Shown here: one piece after another, positions 18,107 to 28,314 of the stretch
Layout: each line of letters opens with the position of its first letter
How positions within the stretch are numbered: the first letter of the stretch is position 1
Origin: Streptomyces phaeolivaceus
GTDB lineage: Bacteria > Actinomycetota > Actinomycetes > Streptomycetales > Streptomycetaceae
Assembly (NCBI RefSeq): GCF_009184865.1
Contig: NZ_CP045096.1
Coordinates: 6,014,001 to 6,078,000 of the forward strand
Reading direction: 5' to 3'
Length of the DNA: 64,000 nt
The notes under the pieces: generated by a model
Told to the model about the DNA's origin: nothing
The model's database searches: none
What the model saw: the letters and a program-made list of their open reading frames with translations, nothing else
Position numbers and translations under genes: made by a program

Positions 18107-19390
18107 TCAGCTTGAGTGAGACCCGTCGGACCGGGCGACCACGGCGCCGCCCGGGGGCGCGTGCCCGGAATCCCGGGGACCGTCCCCGGGTGCCAGGCGG
18201 GGCAGGACGACACCGGTGACGGCGGTGGTGATGACCGCGATCAGCACGAGCATCGTGAAGCACAGCTCGTTGATGAGTCCTGCCTGGAAGCCGATCGTGG
18301 CGATGACCAGCTCCGTGACACCGCGGCAGTTCATCAGGACACCGATCTGCAGCGCCTCGCGGCCGGGCAGCCCGGCCAGCTTGGCAGCGCCGCCAGCGCC
18401 CACCACCTTGGTGGCCTGGGTGATGAACAGGGCCGCGACGAAGACGAGCCAGGTGGTCGGGGCGGTGCCGAACATGCCCACCGAGGTCTTGAGGCCGACC
18501 CCGGCGAAGAACAGAGGCAACAGGATGAGCAGCGTGAAGCTCTGCAGCCGTCGGCCGATCCGTTCGATGACCGGTGAGCCGCGGGGCACGACGGTGCCGA
18601 AGAGGAACGCGCCGACGACGGGGTGCAGGTGCAGCAGATCGGTCAGCACCGCGTAGCCGATCGCGCCCACGACCAGGACCGCGGTCAGCAGCTCCTCGGA
18701 CCTCATACGGGCCGTCAGCACCGCCAACAGCTGCCGGACCCCGAAGAACGTGAGGGCGACCAGCGCGACGACGAGGACCACGGTGCGCGTGATCTGCCCC
18801 GGGCCCCCGGCCTGTGTACTGGCCAGGATCAGCGTCAGTACCAGCCAGGCCAGCCCGTCCCCGACTGCCGCGCAGGTCATCGACAGGCCACCGGCGCGGG
18901 TACGGTCGAGCCCGAGGTCGACGAGGATCCGGGCGAGTACCGGCACCGCGGTGACGGCGAAGGCGAGCCCCATGAACAGCGCGTACTCCGTCGCCTGCAC
19001 ACCGGCCCCCGCCAGCGTCGAGCCGGCCGCGAGCGCGAAGCCGACGCCGCAGACGAAGGGCAGCCCCATGCCCCCGACCAACACGGCGCCCAGCGGGCCC
19101 TGGCGCTTACCGTGGCCGGTGCGGACCTCACAGCCGATCAGGAACATGAACAGGATGAGCCCCAGCTGGGCCACCTTGTCGAGGCTGTTCAGCACCTCCG
19201 AGGGGAAGAGCCAGTGGGTGGCGGTGGGCCAGCACAGGCCCAGGAGGGACGGGCCCAGTACCAGCCCGCCGAGTATCTCTCCCAGCACGGAAGGCTGCCC
19301 CAGCCGACGCAGGACCGCGCCGAACAGGTGGCTGACGAGCAGGATCACCGCCACGGCGACGAGGAACCGGGGGAGCGAGTCGGGCGTCAC
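18107..19390 (-). CDS. CPA2-family cation/proton antiporter (KefB-like)
   Basis: 427-residue integral membrane protein with about 12 hydrophobic segments. LFGAVLRRLGQPSVLGEILGGLVLGPSLLG is the family N-terminus; AFAVTAVPVLARILVDLGL and HPVVGAFLFGTVVPRG, then LLILLPLFFAGVGLKT and MNCRGVTELVIATIGF, match CPA2 exchangers. The GTG start at 19390 overlaps the flavin reductase stop (GTGA). Antiporters of this type recur in glycopeptide and other NRPS clusters, where they are assumed to help export or self-protection; the sequence itself shows only ion exchange. It is the last gene of the unit that starts with the C-methyltransferase. Confidence 0.88.
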   Translation of the reverse strand: MTPDSLPRFLVAVAVILLVSHLFGAVLRRLGQPSVLGEILGGLVLGPSLLGLCWPTATHWLFPSEVLNSLDKVAQLGLILFMFLIGCEVRTGHGKRQGPLGAVLVGGMGLPFVCGVGFALAAGSTLAGAGVQATEYALFMGLAFAVTAVPVLARILVDLGLDRTRAGGLSMTCAAVGDGLAWLVLTLILASTQAGGPGQITRTVVLVVALVALTFFGVRQLLAVLTARMRSEELLTAVLVVGAIGYAVLTDLLHLHPVVGAFLFGTVVPRGSPVIERIGRRLQSFTLLILLPLFFAGVGLKTSVGMFGTAPTTWLVFVAALFITQATKVVGAGGAAKLAGLPGREALQIGVLMNCRGVTELVIATIGFQAGLINELCFTMLVLIAVITTAVTGVVLPRLAPGDGPRDSGHAPPGGAVVARSDGSHSS

Positions 19391-19896
19391 GACGCGATCG
19401 CATCCGCCGGCACGCCGGTGAAGCCACGCCTGCCGTACAGCAAGGGCCGGCCGACACCGTTCTCGACGCCCACCGGCCGTCCGAAGACGGCCACGTGGTC
19501 GCCGACCGTCAGCGTGTCGACGACGCGGCACTCGGCCATCGCGTACGAGTCGTCGCACAGCCACGGCAGCCCATGCCGCTTCGAAGGGCGCCAGGTCACC
19601 AGCTCGAAGCGGTCCGGCCGGGCCGAGGCGAAGGTCTCGGCAGCCTCACGGCTGCCCTCGTGCAGCAGGTTCACGGCGAACGTGCCCTGCTCGCGCAGTG
19701 CGGCGAGCGTGCCACTGCGTACGTCGAGGCAGACCTGGAGCGTGGGGGGCGTGAGCGTCACACTCGTCAGAGAGCTGCACGTCATCCCGTGCGGGCGCCC
19801 GTTCCCGTCGATGGCGGTGACGACGGTGACCCCGGTGAAGTAGGAGCTCATGAAGCAACGAAAGGCATCTGGGATGCCCTGCGCGCTGGTTTCCAA
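19387..19896 (-). CDS. Flavin reductase (halogenase partner)
   Basis: 169-residue FMN-binding split-barrel reductase that would supply FADH2 to the tryptophan halogenase encoded just upstream. Family blocks are FRCFMSSYFTGVTVVTAIDG, PHGMTCSSLTSVTLTPPTLQVCL, GTFAVNLLHEGSREAAETFA and VGDHVAVFGRPVGVE. The start is TTG 19896, placed 6 bases after a good GAAGGGA ribosome site. The gene lies 53 bases after the halogenase stop and overlaps the antiporter start by 4 bases. Confidence 0.9.
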   Translation of the reverse strand: METSAQGIPDAFRCFMSSYFTGVTVVTAIDGNGRPHGMTCSSLTSVTLTPPTLQVCLDVRSGTLAALREQGTFAVNLLHEGSREAAETFASARPDRFELVTWRPSKRHGLPWLCDDSYAMAECRVVDTLTVGDHVAVFGRPVGVENGVGRPLLYGRRGFTGVPADAIAS

Positions 19897-19949
19897 GACG
19901 AATCCCTTCTGTCACGCGAGGATATGGAGCCGAGGACCTGGACCTGAGA

Positions 19950-21557
<1,608 letters not shown>

Positions 21558-21642
21558 TCACCGCCGGCGGGGGGATTACCGGCGGCGAGGCCCGACGGGG
21601 CGCGCGCCGGCTGTGCCGGGCGCGTAACGGGCGGGCCGGGGC

Positions 21643-22872
21643 TCAGACGACGCGCACCTCGGGTACGTAGAGGATCCACTTGCCTCCGGCGTCCCGGAAC
21701 GCCGCTTCCTTCGCCATGATCTCTTCGGCGTGATTCCACGCGAACAGCAGGGCGTAGTCGGGGTAGGAATCCGAAAAGGCGGACGGCGGATTGACCGGGA
21801 TATGGGTGCCCGGAGTGAGCTTTCCCTGCTTCACCGGAGTGGTGTCGCAGACGAACGAAACAAGGTCGGGGCCAATACCGCAGAGGTTCGCCACCGTGGC
21901 GCTCTTGGCCGTAGCGCCGTAGCCGACCACCGTTTTGCCATCGGTGCGGAGTTTCCGCAGCAATGACGTCAGGTCGTCACGGATCTTCAGTACGTTCTCG
22001 CCAAATCTGTGCAATGTGGCGATTTCGGCCAGCTTGTTTTCCTTCTCCTCCGCGAGAAGGGCGGCCACGGCACCGGACGGATTCCGCTGGCTGGCCGGTG
22101 CGAGGGTGTAACGGACCTCGCCGCCGTGCACGGGGATGCGCTCGACATCCACCAGCTCCAGTCCGTTCCGCGCGGCCATCTCCTGGACCGAACGCGCGGT
22201 GAAGAAGAAGAAATGCTCGTCGTAGATCTGATCGAACGAGGTGCGCTCGACGATGTCGCCGAGATAGGGGTCCTCGAAGACGAAGACACCTGTCGGCTTC
22301 AGCAGAGCCCGGACGCCGGCCAGGACCGATTCCATATAGGGGATGTGGCAGAGGGTGTTGGCCGCGTAGATGACGTCGGCCGGACCGTCGACGGCCAGGA
22401 TCTCCTTGGCCGTCGAGTCCTCGAAGAAGGACTTCCGGACCCGGATCCCCTTGGCTGCCGCGAGGTCCGCGACGCTGCCCGAGGGCTCGACACCCAGGTG
22501 GCGGACGCCGGACTCGGCCAGCGCCTTGAGCATCACGCCATCGTTGCAGCCCAGTTCGACGATGAACGGGTCCTCAGCGGTGAGCTCGGTGGCGAGCAGG
22601 CGCTTGGCCAGGTCCTCGAAGTGGTCCCGCATGAAGGCCGAGCCCGAGGAGAAGTACGGGTACGTCTCGTGGAACATGCGGTCGCGCGGGACCTCCTCCA
22701 TCAGCTGCACCATCGTGCAGTCCGCGCAGAGACCGACGGCGAGCCGGAAGAAGAACTCCTGCTCGAAGTCCGCATCCTGCGGAAGGAATGCATCGGACAG
22801 CGGCTGGCGACCGAAGTTGAAAAACTCCTGCACCGTGCCACCGCATACGCGGCATGGGGACTTGTTTGACAT
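21643..22872 (-). CDS. NDP-hexose 3-C-methyltransferase (EvaC/TylC3 type)
   Basis: 409-residue SAM enzyme that adds a methyl branch at C3 of a 4-keto deoxysugar. Three-part family layout: N-terminal zinc site (CRVCGG ... CADCTMVQL), SAM-binding VELGCNDGVMLKAL, the active-site stretch FDQIYDEHFFFFT, and the C-terminal Rossmann-like part with GYGATAKSATVANLCG. ATG 22872 (MSNKSPCRVCGG) is chosen because AGGAG stands 5 bases before it; the longer frame adds residues foreign to the family. With the aminotransferase and 2,3-dehydratase this points to a vancosamine-like sugar. It heads the unit containing the halogenase, reductase and antiporter. Confidence 0.9.
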   Translation of the reverse strand: MSNKSPCRVCGGTVQEFFNFGRQPLSDAFLPQDADFEQEFFFRLAVGLCADCTMVQLMEEVPRDRMFHETYPYFSSGSAFMRDHFEDLAKRLLATELTAEDPFIVELGCNDGVMLKALAESGVRHLGVEPSGSVADLAAAKGIRVRKSFFEDSTAKEILAVDGPADVIYAANTLCHIPYMESVLAGVRALLKPTGVFVFEDPYLGDIVERTSFDQIYDEHFFFFTARSVQEMAARNGLELVDVERIPVHGGEVRYTLAPASQRNPSGAVAALLAEEKENKLAEIATLHRFGENVLKIRDDLTSLLRKLRTDGKTVVGYGATAKSATVANLCGIGPDLVSFVCDTTPVKQGKLTPGTHIPVNPPSAFSDSYPDYALLFAWNHAEEIMAKEAAFRDAGGKWILYVPEVRVV

Positions 22873-23014
22873 ACACGCTCCTGCGAAACCAAAGCGACTG
22901 CGGTTTGTTGAGATACCGAACACCTCGGCACGGTCACTTGAGCCACGTCCGAAGCGGGTGTCGATGAGTCTGCTCCGCCGAGCGTCCCGACGGAAGTCCG
23001 TCTATTCGCTTTCC

Positions 23015-23032
23015 TGTCTCGCTGGCGGGACA
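23015..23032. promoter_or_regulatory. LmbU-type operator, site 2
   Basis: TGTCTCGCTGGCGGGACA in the divergent region between the C-methyltransferase (start 22872, minus) and the carbamoyltransferase-like gene (start 23224, plus). It differs from the site at 32331 by one base. It lies about 143 and 192 bases from the two start codons. Confidence 0.65.
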
Positions 23033-23087
23033 AGCGGCAGAACCAGTTTCCGCGCATCCGTGAATTGATGCGAGCAACGGACGTCGA

Positions 23088-23116
23088 TTGACTGTGACCG
23101 GTCCAGTCGCTAGCGT
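23088..23116 (+). promoter_or_regulatory. Candidate promoter of the 23224-27182 operon
   Basis: TTGACT (23088-23093), 17 bases, TAGCGT (23111-23116): a good sigma-70-like promoter about 108 bases before the ATG at 23224 and 55 bases after operator site 2. Confidence 0.6.
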
Positions 23117-23223
23117 CAATCCGGTTCCCCACATATATCGACCGGCATGTCAACCCTGCCGGAAATTCGGCGACTCCGCGAGTAGTCGCAGCCCTCGCGG
23201 CCTCGTCCCAAGGAGGGAAATCA

Positions 23224-24522
23224 ATGATCATTGCCGGGCTCAGGCTGTCCCAGGGCGGCGGAATCGCCCTGATCCGTGACGGCAGGCTCGAGTTCGCCGT
23301 CGGAATCGCGGACCTGAACAGCGATCCGTGGCGCAGCCGGTGGGAAGGACTCGAAACCATACCGAAGTTGCTTGCCGCCGAGGGGTACGACGTCGACGAG
23401 ATTGACGCCTGGGCGGTCGACGGCGGGCACGAGGAGGCCGGGCAACCGTCCAGCACCGTCTTCCCCGCGGTCACCGGCGAGTTCGATGGCGGCCTCACCG
23501 CTTCGTACACCGCCTACCCGCGCGCAGGCAGCCTTGCCGCAGGGGCGTACTGCACGAGCCCCTTCGCCCGCCGCTCGGAGCCGTCCGTGGTCCTGGTGTG
23601 GGACGGCGACCGTGCTCCCCTCCTCTTCCACGTCGGTGCCGACGGCCGGATTGAGGCGGGCGGCGAGGTGATGACCGCCGATGGCGACCCGCTGGAGCAG
23701 ATCGCTCGGGCGGTGCGCGACTGGCGGGGCGAGGAGCCGGTGAACCTGTGCTTCGGCGGTGACCACGCGCTCGACATCCAGGCGAATTCCTCTCTGCGCG
23801 CCCATCCGGCGGTACGCGAACTGTGGGTGCCGCCGTTTCCCGACGCGTCGGGAGCGGCGATCGGAGCCGCGGCACTGCACCTCGGCCGGGAGACCGGCCT
23901 GCGCGCCCTCGACTGGGGGGTCCGCTCCGGCCCCGAGGTGGGCCGCAACCCTCACCTGCCGGAGGGCTGGTCCGTCTCGCCCTGTCGGCCGGAGGAACTG
24001 GGCCGGCTGTTGCACCTCACCGGCAAGCCGGTGATCTTCCTCAACGGGCGGAGGAAGACGGGCCCGACTTCGTTGGGCAGCCGCAGTGTCCTCGTGCCCG
24101 CCGTCGACGTCGAGGCGCGTGCCGTGCTCGGCAAGCTCACCCGTGGCAACGACGCGCGGGACGTGCCGGCCGCCCTGTGCCTCACCGAACACGTCGCTGA
24201 AGTCTTCGAGCCGGGGATCCCTGACCCGTACCGGTCCTACGAGCACCGGGTTCGCCCGGAGTGGGCCGAGCGCCTCCCGGCGATCGCAGCGGACCACGGC
24301 GTCGCCGTGCAGACGGTGGAGGCCGACGACGACCAGGTGCTCACCGCGATGCTGAGTGAGTACCAGAAGTGGAGCGGCGTCCCGGTGCTCTGCTGTGCCG
24401 ACGCCGGCCAGCCCGACAGCGGGCTCTTTCCCGACGCGGTGTCCGCCATGCGCCAGAACGAGATCGACACGATCTGGGGCAGCGGCGTCCTGTACCGCCG
24501 GATCCGTTGCCGCGAAGCATAA
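23224..24522 (+). CDS. NodU/CmcH-like carbamoyltransferase homologue, shortened and lacking metal ligands
   Basis: 432 residues against about 550-600 for the family. Family marks remain: AYCTSPFARR..PSVVLVWDGD, VNLCFGGDHALDIQANSSL, ELWVPPFPDASGAAIGAAAL, GPTSLGSRSVLVPA (usual GPRALGNRS) and VLCCADAGQPDSG. However, the N-terminal LKLTHDG block reads LRLSQGGG, and the SHVTGH-type histidine cluster before AYCTSPFA is replaced by AYPRAGSLAAG, so the metal-binding histidines seem lost; part of the ATP-binding Kae1-like domain is also missing. It may be a pseudoenzyme, a partner protein or a different transferase. AGGAGG ribosome site; first gene of an operon with the sulfotransferase (17 bases on) and the S41 protein. 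Confidence 0.7.
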   Translation: MIIAGLRLSQGGGIALIRDGRLEFAVGIADLNSDPWRSRWEGLETIPKLLAAEGYDVDEIDAWAVDGGHEEAGQPSSTVFPAVTGEFDGGLTASYTAYPRAGSLAAGAYCTSPFARRSEPSVVLVWDGDRAPLLFHVGADGRIEAGGEVMTADGDPLEQIARAVRDWRGEEPVNLCFGGDHALDIQANSSLRAHPAVRELWVPPFPDASGAAIGAAALHLGRETGLRALDWGVRSGPEVGRNPHLPEGWSVSPCRPEELGRLLHLTGKPVIFLNGRRKTGPTSLGSRSVLVPAVDVEARAVLGKLTRGNDARDVPAALCLTEHVAEVFEPGIPDPYRSYEHRVRPEWAERLPAIAADHGVAVQTVEADDDQVLTAMLSEYQKWSGVPVLCCADAGQPDSGLFPDAVSAMRQNEIDTIWGSGVLYRRIRCREA

Positions 24523-24539
24523 CTAGAGGAGCCGATCCC

Positions 24540-25505
24540 ATGAACCGTGTACCCCGTGCGATGGTCATCTCGCTGCAGAAGTCCGGCACCCACCTGATGC
24601 AGGAGCTGATGCTCGAACTCGGTTACAAGATGGTCGGTGTTCCCCGACCAGGGCCGAACACCGTGCCCCGCTTCGACGAGGAGCAGCGCCTGGCCATCTC
24701 GGCGCTGGTGCTTTCCAAGACCGACTACGAGAAGCTGGAACAGCTGCGCGGTACCGCGCTGTTCGAGGAGCGCACCGCGGACACCTGGTCCGCGCTCGTC
24801 TGGCACTGGCAGCGCCGTCTCGGCCAGCACGTGGTCAACCGCTACGGGCAGACCCGCCTCGACCGCGCCGACGAGATCATCACGAATCCGCACCTGCCGT
24901 ACTCCTGGTTCGCGGACACGCCCGCCGACCTGTGCTGGATCTTCCACGAACTCGACCTCGAACGCGTGGACGGCAGCTTCCTGAGCGAGTGGGTGGAGAC
25001 GGACAGCCCACCGCTGGTCTACAACTACCGCGACCCACGCGACACCATCGTCTCGATGATCAACTTTCTGGAAGGTCGTACCCGCGAGGGCTACGGCAAC
25101 TTCTATGAGGCGGACATCTGCAGCGCCATCCTGGCGAGCAAGCCGACCTGGGAAGAGAAGATCGACTACGCGCTGAGCGACCCCTCGTTCCTCGCCAGGA
25201 ACCAGTTCACCAGGGGGATGTGGCTGCTCAACCACCCGAAGGTCTGCAAGGTCCGCTACGAGGACCTCGTCGGCCCCCGGGGCGGCGGGACCCGGGAGAA
25301 GCAGATCGAGACCGTGGGCCGGGTGCTGGCGCACTACGGCAGCGACCGGGACCCCGAGGCGGTCGCCGACAAGATCTACAACCCCAACTCCTGGAGCTTC
25401 CACCAGGGACGCAGCGGGGGCTGGCGGGAGCGGTTCACCGAGCGCAACCTCGCCAAGTTCAACGAGGTGTTCGGCGACCTGCTCGAGCAGTACGGGTACG
25501 AGTAG
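24540..25505 (+). CDS. PAPS-dependent sulfotransferase
   Basis: 321-residue sulfotransferase. The 5'-phosphosulfate loop reads SLQKSGTHLMQEL near the N-terminus, the 3'-phosphate motif YRDPRDTIVSMINF is in the middle, and the C-terminal FHQGRSGGWRERFT corresponds to the RKGxxGxW loop. The start ATG 24540 stands behind GAGGAG. Likely role is O-sulfation of the peptide, the sugar or a phenol, as seen for sulfated glycopeptides; nothing in the sequence fixes the acceptor. It is placed between the odd carbamoyltransferase-like gene and the TPR/S41 gene, 24 bases before the latter. Confidence 0.88.
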   Translation: MNRVPRAMVISLQKSGTHLMQELMLELGYKMVGVPRPGPNTVPRFDEEQRLAISALVLSKTDYEKLEQLRGTALFEERTADTWSALVWHWQRRLGQHVVNRYGQTRLDRADEIITNPHLPYSWFADTPADLCWIFHELDLERVDGSFLSEWVETDSPPLVYNYRDPRDTIVSMINFLEGRTREGYGNFYEADICSAILASKPTWEEKIDYALSDPSFLARNQFTRGMWLLNHPKVCKVRYEDLVGPRGGGTREKQIETVGRVLAHYGSDRDPEAVADKIYNPNSWSFHQGRSGGWRERFTERNLAKFNEVFGDLLEQYGYE

Positions 25506-25529
25506 GCACGGATGCGACAAGGACCGCAC

Positions 25530-27182
25530 ATGAACGACGTCGCCGGCCGCCTGCGGACGCTGGCCCGGGCCCGGGCCCGGTCGGCGCGGCGGGCCTGGGC
25601 CGAGGCCGCGCCGCTGTGGGACGAGGTGGTCACGGCGAACCCGGTCAATGGCGAGCACTGGGACCGGCTCGCCGAGGCGCGGTTCGGACTCGGTGAGTAC
25701 CGCGCTGCCCTGCCGGCGTACGAACGTGTCCTGGCGCTCGGTGTGTCCCCGGACCGGGAGACCTCACGACCCGGGGCCGTCCCGTACCAGATCGCGCGCT
25801 GCCGTGCCCGGCTCGGCGACGTGGACGGCGCACTGGACGCGGTACGGGCCGCGCTGGCGGCCGGCTTCCGCGACGTCCAACGCGTCCGCGGCGACGAGCA
25901 CCTCGCGGCGCTGCGCGGCGATCCCCGGCTGGCGGAACTGCTCGGCGGCCCCGCGGCCGGGGGTGATGGGCGCGAGGAGGGGTGGCGCGGCGACTTGGCC
26001 CTCCTCGCCCGCGAGGCGAAGCGCCGTAGACCGCCGGCGAGGACGAGGGAGGCCGAGGAGCGGTTCGACGCGCAGGTCGCCCTGCTGGGCGAGCGGATCC
26101 CGCAGCTCACGGACGCCCAGGTGTTCGTCGAGCTGTGGCGGCTGCTGCGGCCCCTCGAAGACGGACACGCGCGCGTGCTGGTCCCTGATCCGGATCACGA
26201 GCTCAACCACCTGCTGCCCGTGCAGTTCTATCTCTTCGAGGAGGGCCTGTTCGTCACCGCTGCCGCCCCCGGGTACGAGGCGCTCCTCGGCGCGCAGGTG
26301 CGCGCGTTCGACGGCACGGCGACCGAAGAGGTCATGACGGTGGTAGAGCCGGTCATCACGCGGGACAACGACTACGGGCCCAGGCACAACCTGCCCACCT
26401 GGCTGCGGCGCACGGCGGTGCTGCACGCGCTCGGGGTGACGGGCGACTCCGCGAAGGCGACTCTGACGGTGACGGCCGCCGACGGCGAGCGCAGGGAGGT
26501 GTCCCTGCCCGCGGCCGCGGGCGCGGTGGACGGCTTCCCGGCACCGCCGGGCTGGCGCTTCTTGCCGGATACGCTCAGCGAGCCGGTGCCGCTCTCCCTG
26601 CGCAACGCGGGCTGCTGCTATTGGTTCGAGTACCTGCCGGCGGACCGGCTGGTGTACTTGCAGCTGAACAACATCATGAACGATCCGGACGAGCCGTTGG
26701 CGGACTTCACCGACCGGCTCTTCTCCTTCATCGAGGAGTACCCGGTCGACCGGCTCGTCATCGACCTGCGCTGGAACGGCGGGGGCAACACGTTCCTGGC
26801 GACCGGCCTGCTGCGTCGGCTGCTGTCGTGCGCCAAGCTCGGCCGCCGAGGCTCGCTCTTCCTGGTCGTCGGGCGGCGGACCTTCTCAGCGGCCCAGAAC
26901 ACAGCGACGCTGATCGAGCGGTACACCGATGCCGTGGTGGTGGGCGAGCCGACCGGGTCGCGCCCGAACTTCACAGGGGAGACGGCACCCTTCCTCCTGC
27001 CCCACAGCCGGCTGCGGGTCAACATCTCGGACCTGTACTGGCAGAGCTCGTTCCCGATGGACTCGCGCACCGCAATCGCCCCGGACCTTTACGTCCCGCC
27101 GACCTTCGACGATTTCCGTTCCAACCGGGACCCGGTGATGGAGGCGATCCGGTCCTGCACCGAGCACCTGCCGGGCTGGTGA
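25530..27182 (+). CDS. TPR plus S41 peptidase-like protein
   Basis: 550 residues. The first ~130 form tetratricopeptide-like helices (WAEAAPLWDEVVTANPVNGEHW, then EYRAALPAYERVLALG). The C-terminal half is like S41 (Tsp/C-terminal processing) peptidases: VYLQLNNIMND, VIDLRWNGGGNTF, and RRTFSAAQNTATLIE with a serine at the nucleophile position, then GEPTGSRPNFTGE. No signal peptide or PDZ domain is seen, so it should be cytoplasmic. ATG 25530 has AAGGA 6 bases upstream and is preferred to ATG 25512. Such proteins are unusual tailoring neighbours; it could trim, esterify or hydrolyse a precursor, or act in resistance. Function unknown. Confidence 0.7.
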   Translation: MNDVAGRLRTLARARARSARRAWAEAAPLWDEVVTANPVNGEHWDRLAEARFGLGEYRAALPAYERVLALGVSPDRETSRPGAVPYQIARCRARLGDVDGALDAVRAALAAGFRDVQRVRGDEHLAALRGDPRLAELLGGPAAGGDGREEGWRGDLALLAREAKRRRPPARTREAEERFDAQVALLGERIPQLTDAQVFVELWRLLRPLEDGHARVLVPDPDHELNHLLPVQFYLFEEGLFVTAAAPGYEALLGAQVRAFDGTATEEVMTVVEPVITRDNDYGPRHNLPTWLRRTAVLHALGVTGDSAKATLTVTAADGERREVSLPAAAGAVDGFPAPPGWRFLPDTLSEPVPLSLRNAGCCYWFEYLPADRLVYLQLNNIMNDPDEPLADFTDRLFSFIEEYPVDRLVIDLRWNGGGNTFLATGLLRRLLSCAKLGRRGSLFLVVGRRTFSAAQNTATLIERYTDAVVVGEPTGSRPNFTGETAPFLLPHSRLRVNISDLYWQSSFPMDSRTAIAPDLYVPPTFDDFRSNRDPVMEAIRSCTEHLPGW

Positions 27183-27196
27183 GACGTCCGGCGAGC

Positions 27197-27234
27197 ACTG
27201 TGGCGGGGACGCCGGTCGGCATCCCCGCCACAGT
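27197..27234. terminator. Bidirectional terminator hairpin
   Basis: Perfect 13-bp inverted repeat ACTGTGGCGGGGA / TCCCCGCCACAGT around a 12-base loop, lying between the convergent S41 and oxidoreductase genes and followed by TCTTTCC on the plus side. Confidence 0.75.
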
Positions 27235-27254
27235 TCTTTCCGTACCGGAGTCTC

Positions 27255-28247
27255 TCAGGCAGGCCGCGAGATCGCGGCCTGCCCGATCTTCTCGATCAGC
27301 GCCGCCTGCCGCAGTGTGCCGTCCTGCTGGGGCCGGATGTCACGGCCGCCGAGGACCGCTTCCACGAATGTTTCAATGACGTTCGCGAACTGGTGATCGG
27401 TCGCCAACACCCGCTCCTCCAGGTGGTCCTGCCGCTCGATCCGCACCACGGGACGGTGCGTCTCCGGCGGGGTGAAGACCCGGTCCAGCATGAGGCGTCC
27501 GGTGCTGCCGGCGAGGCTGTAGTCGTTGCGGTACGAGTGCTCCATACCGAACGCCAGCTGGGCCGGTACGCCGTCGGGCGTGCACAGCAGCACGCTGCCC
27601 GACATCACCACGTCGTGGTGCCGGTCGTGCCGGAACACGGCTCCGACAACCTCGAGGTCACCGCCGAGGAAGTACTGGGCCACCCGGACCGGGTAGCCGC
27701 CGAAGTCGAGGAACGCTCCACCGCCGACCGAAGGCCGGTAGCGGATGTCCCCTTCGGGCTTGGGCGGGATGGTGAAGGCACTGGCGAAGCCGCGCAGCTC
27801 ACCGATCGCGCCCTCGGCCAGTACCTTGCGCACGGCCTCGTGCTGGGAGTGGTAGAGGAACATGTAGTTCTCCAGCAACACGACCCCGCGCGACCTGGCC
27901 GCCTCAAGCAGCCTGCTCGTCTCGCGGTAGCTGCTGGTCATCGGCTTCTCGACCAGCACGTGCTTGCCGGCCTCGAGGGCCCGCTCGACCCACTCGGCGT
28001 GCAGCAGGCCGGGCAGCGGGATGTAGACGGCATCGAGCTCGTCAAGCTCGAGCAGCGCGTCGTACCCCTCGAGCGGGACGCCGCCGAACCGCTCGGTGAA
28101 GGCTTCCGCGCTCTGCTGGCTCCGGCTGGCGATGGCGACGACCTCCACGGCGGAGTTCCCGGCCATCGCCGGGAGGGTCCGCCGCCAGGCGATGTCGGCG
28201 CAACCCATGACCCCCATGCGCAACCGGCCGTTCATATTATCGAACAT
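27255..28247 (-). CDS. Gfo/Idh/MocA-family NDP-hexose 3-ketoreductase
   Basis: 330 residues. MGVMGCADIAWRRTLPAM is the NAD(P)-binding start, HVLVEKPMTSSYRE holds the conserved EKP lysine (Lys101), and RYRPSVGGGAFLDFGGYPVR is the C-terminal active-site block shared with KijD10-type sugar 3-ketoreductases. In 2-deoxysugar pathways this enzyme reduces the 3-keto group after the 2,3-dehydratase. Here a 3-aminotransferase competes for the same intermediate, so this gene suggests either a second, non-amino 2-deoxysugar or use as a 4-ketoreductase. ATG 28247 follows GGAG. Last gene of the minus-strand sugar unit. Confidence 0.82.
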   Translation of the reverse strand: MFDNMNGRLRMGVMGCADIAWRRTLPAMAGNSAVEVVAIASRSQQSAEAFTERFGGVPLEGYDALLELDELDAVYIPLPGLLHAEWVERALEAGKHVLVEKPMTSSYRETSRLLEAARSRGVVLLENYMFLYHSQHEAVRKVLAEGAIGELRGFASAFTIPPKPEGDIRYRPSVGGGAFLDFGGYPVRVAQYFLGGDLEVVGAVFRHDRHHDVVMSGSVLLCTPDGVPAQLAFGMEHSYRNDYSLAGSTGRLMLDRVFTPPETHRPVVRIERQDHLEERVLATDHQFANVIETFVEAVLGGRDIRPQQDGTLRQAALIEKIGQAAISRPA

Positions 28248-28314
28248 GTGAAAACTCCGCTCGGCAAGAGATGAGAGAGAAGGCGATCGGTCACCTGCGC
28301 CGGCCCCGGTGGGG

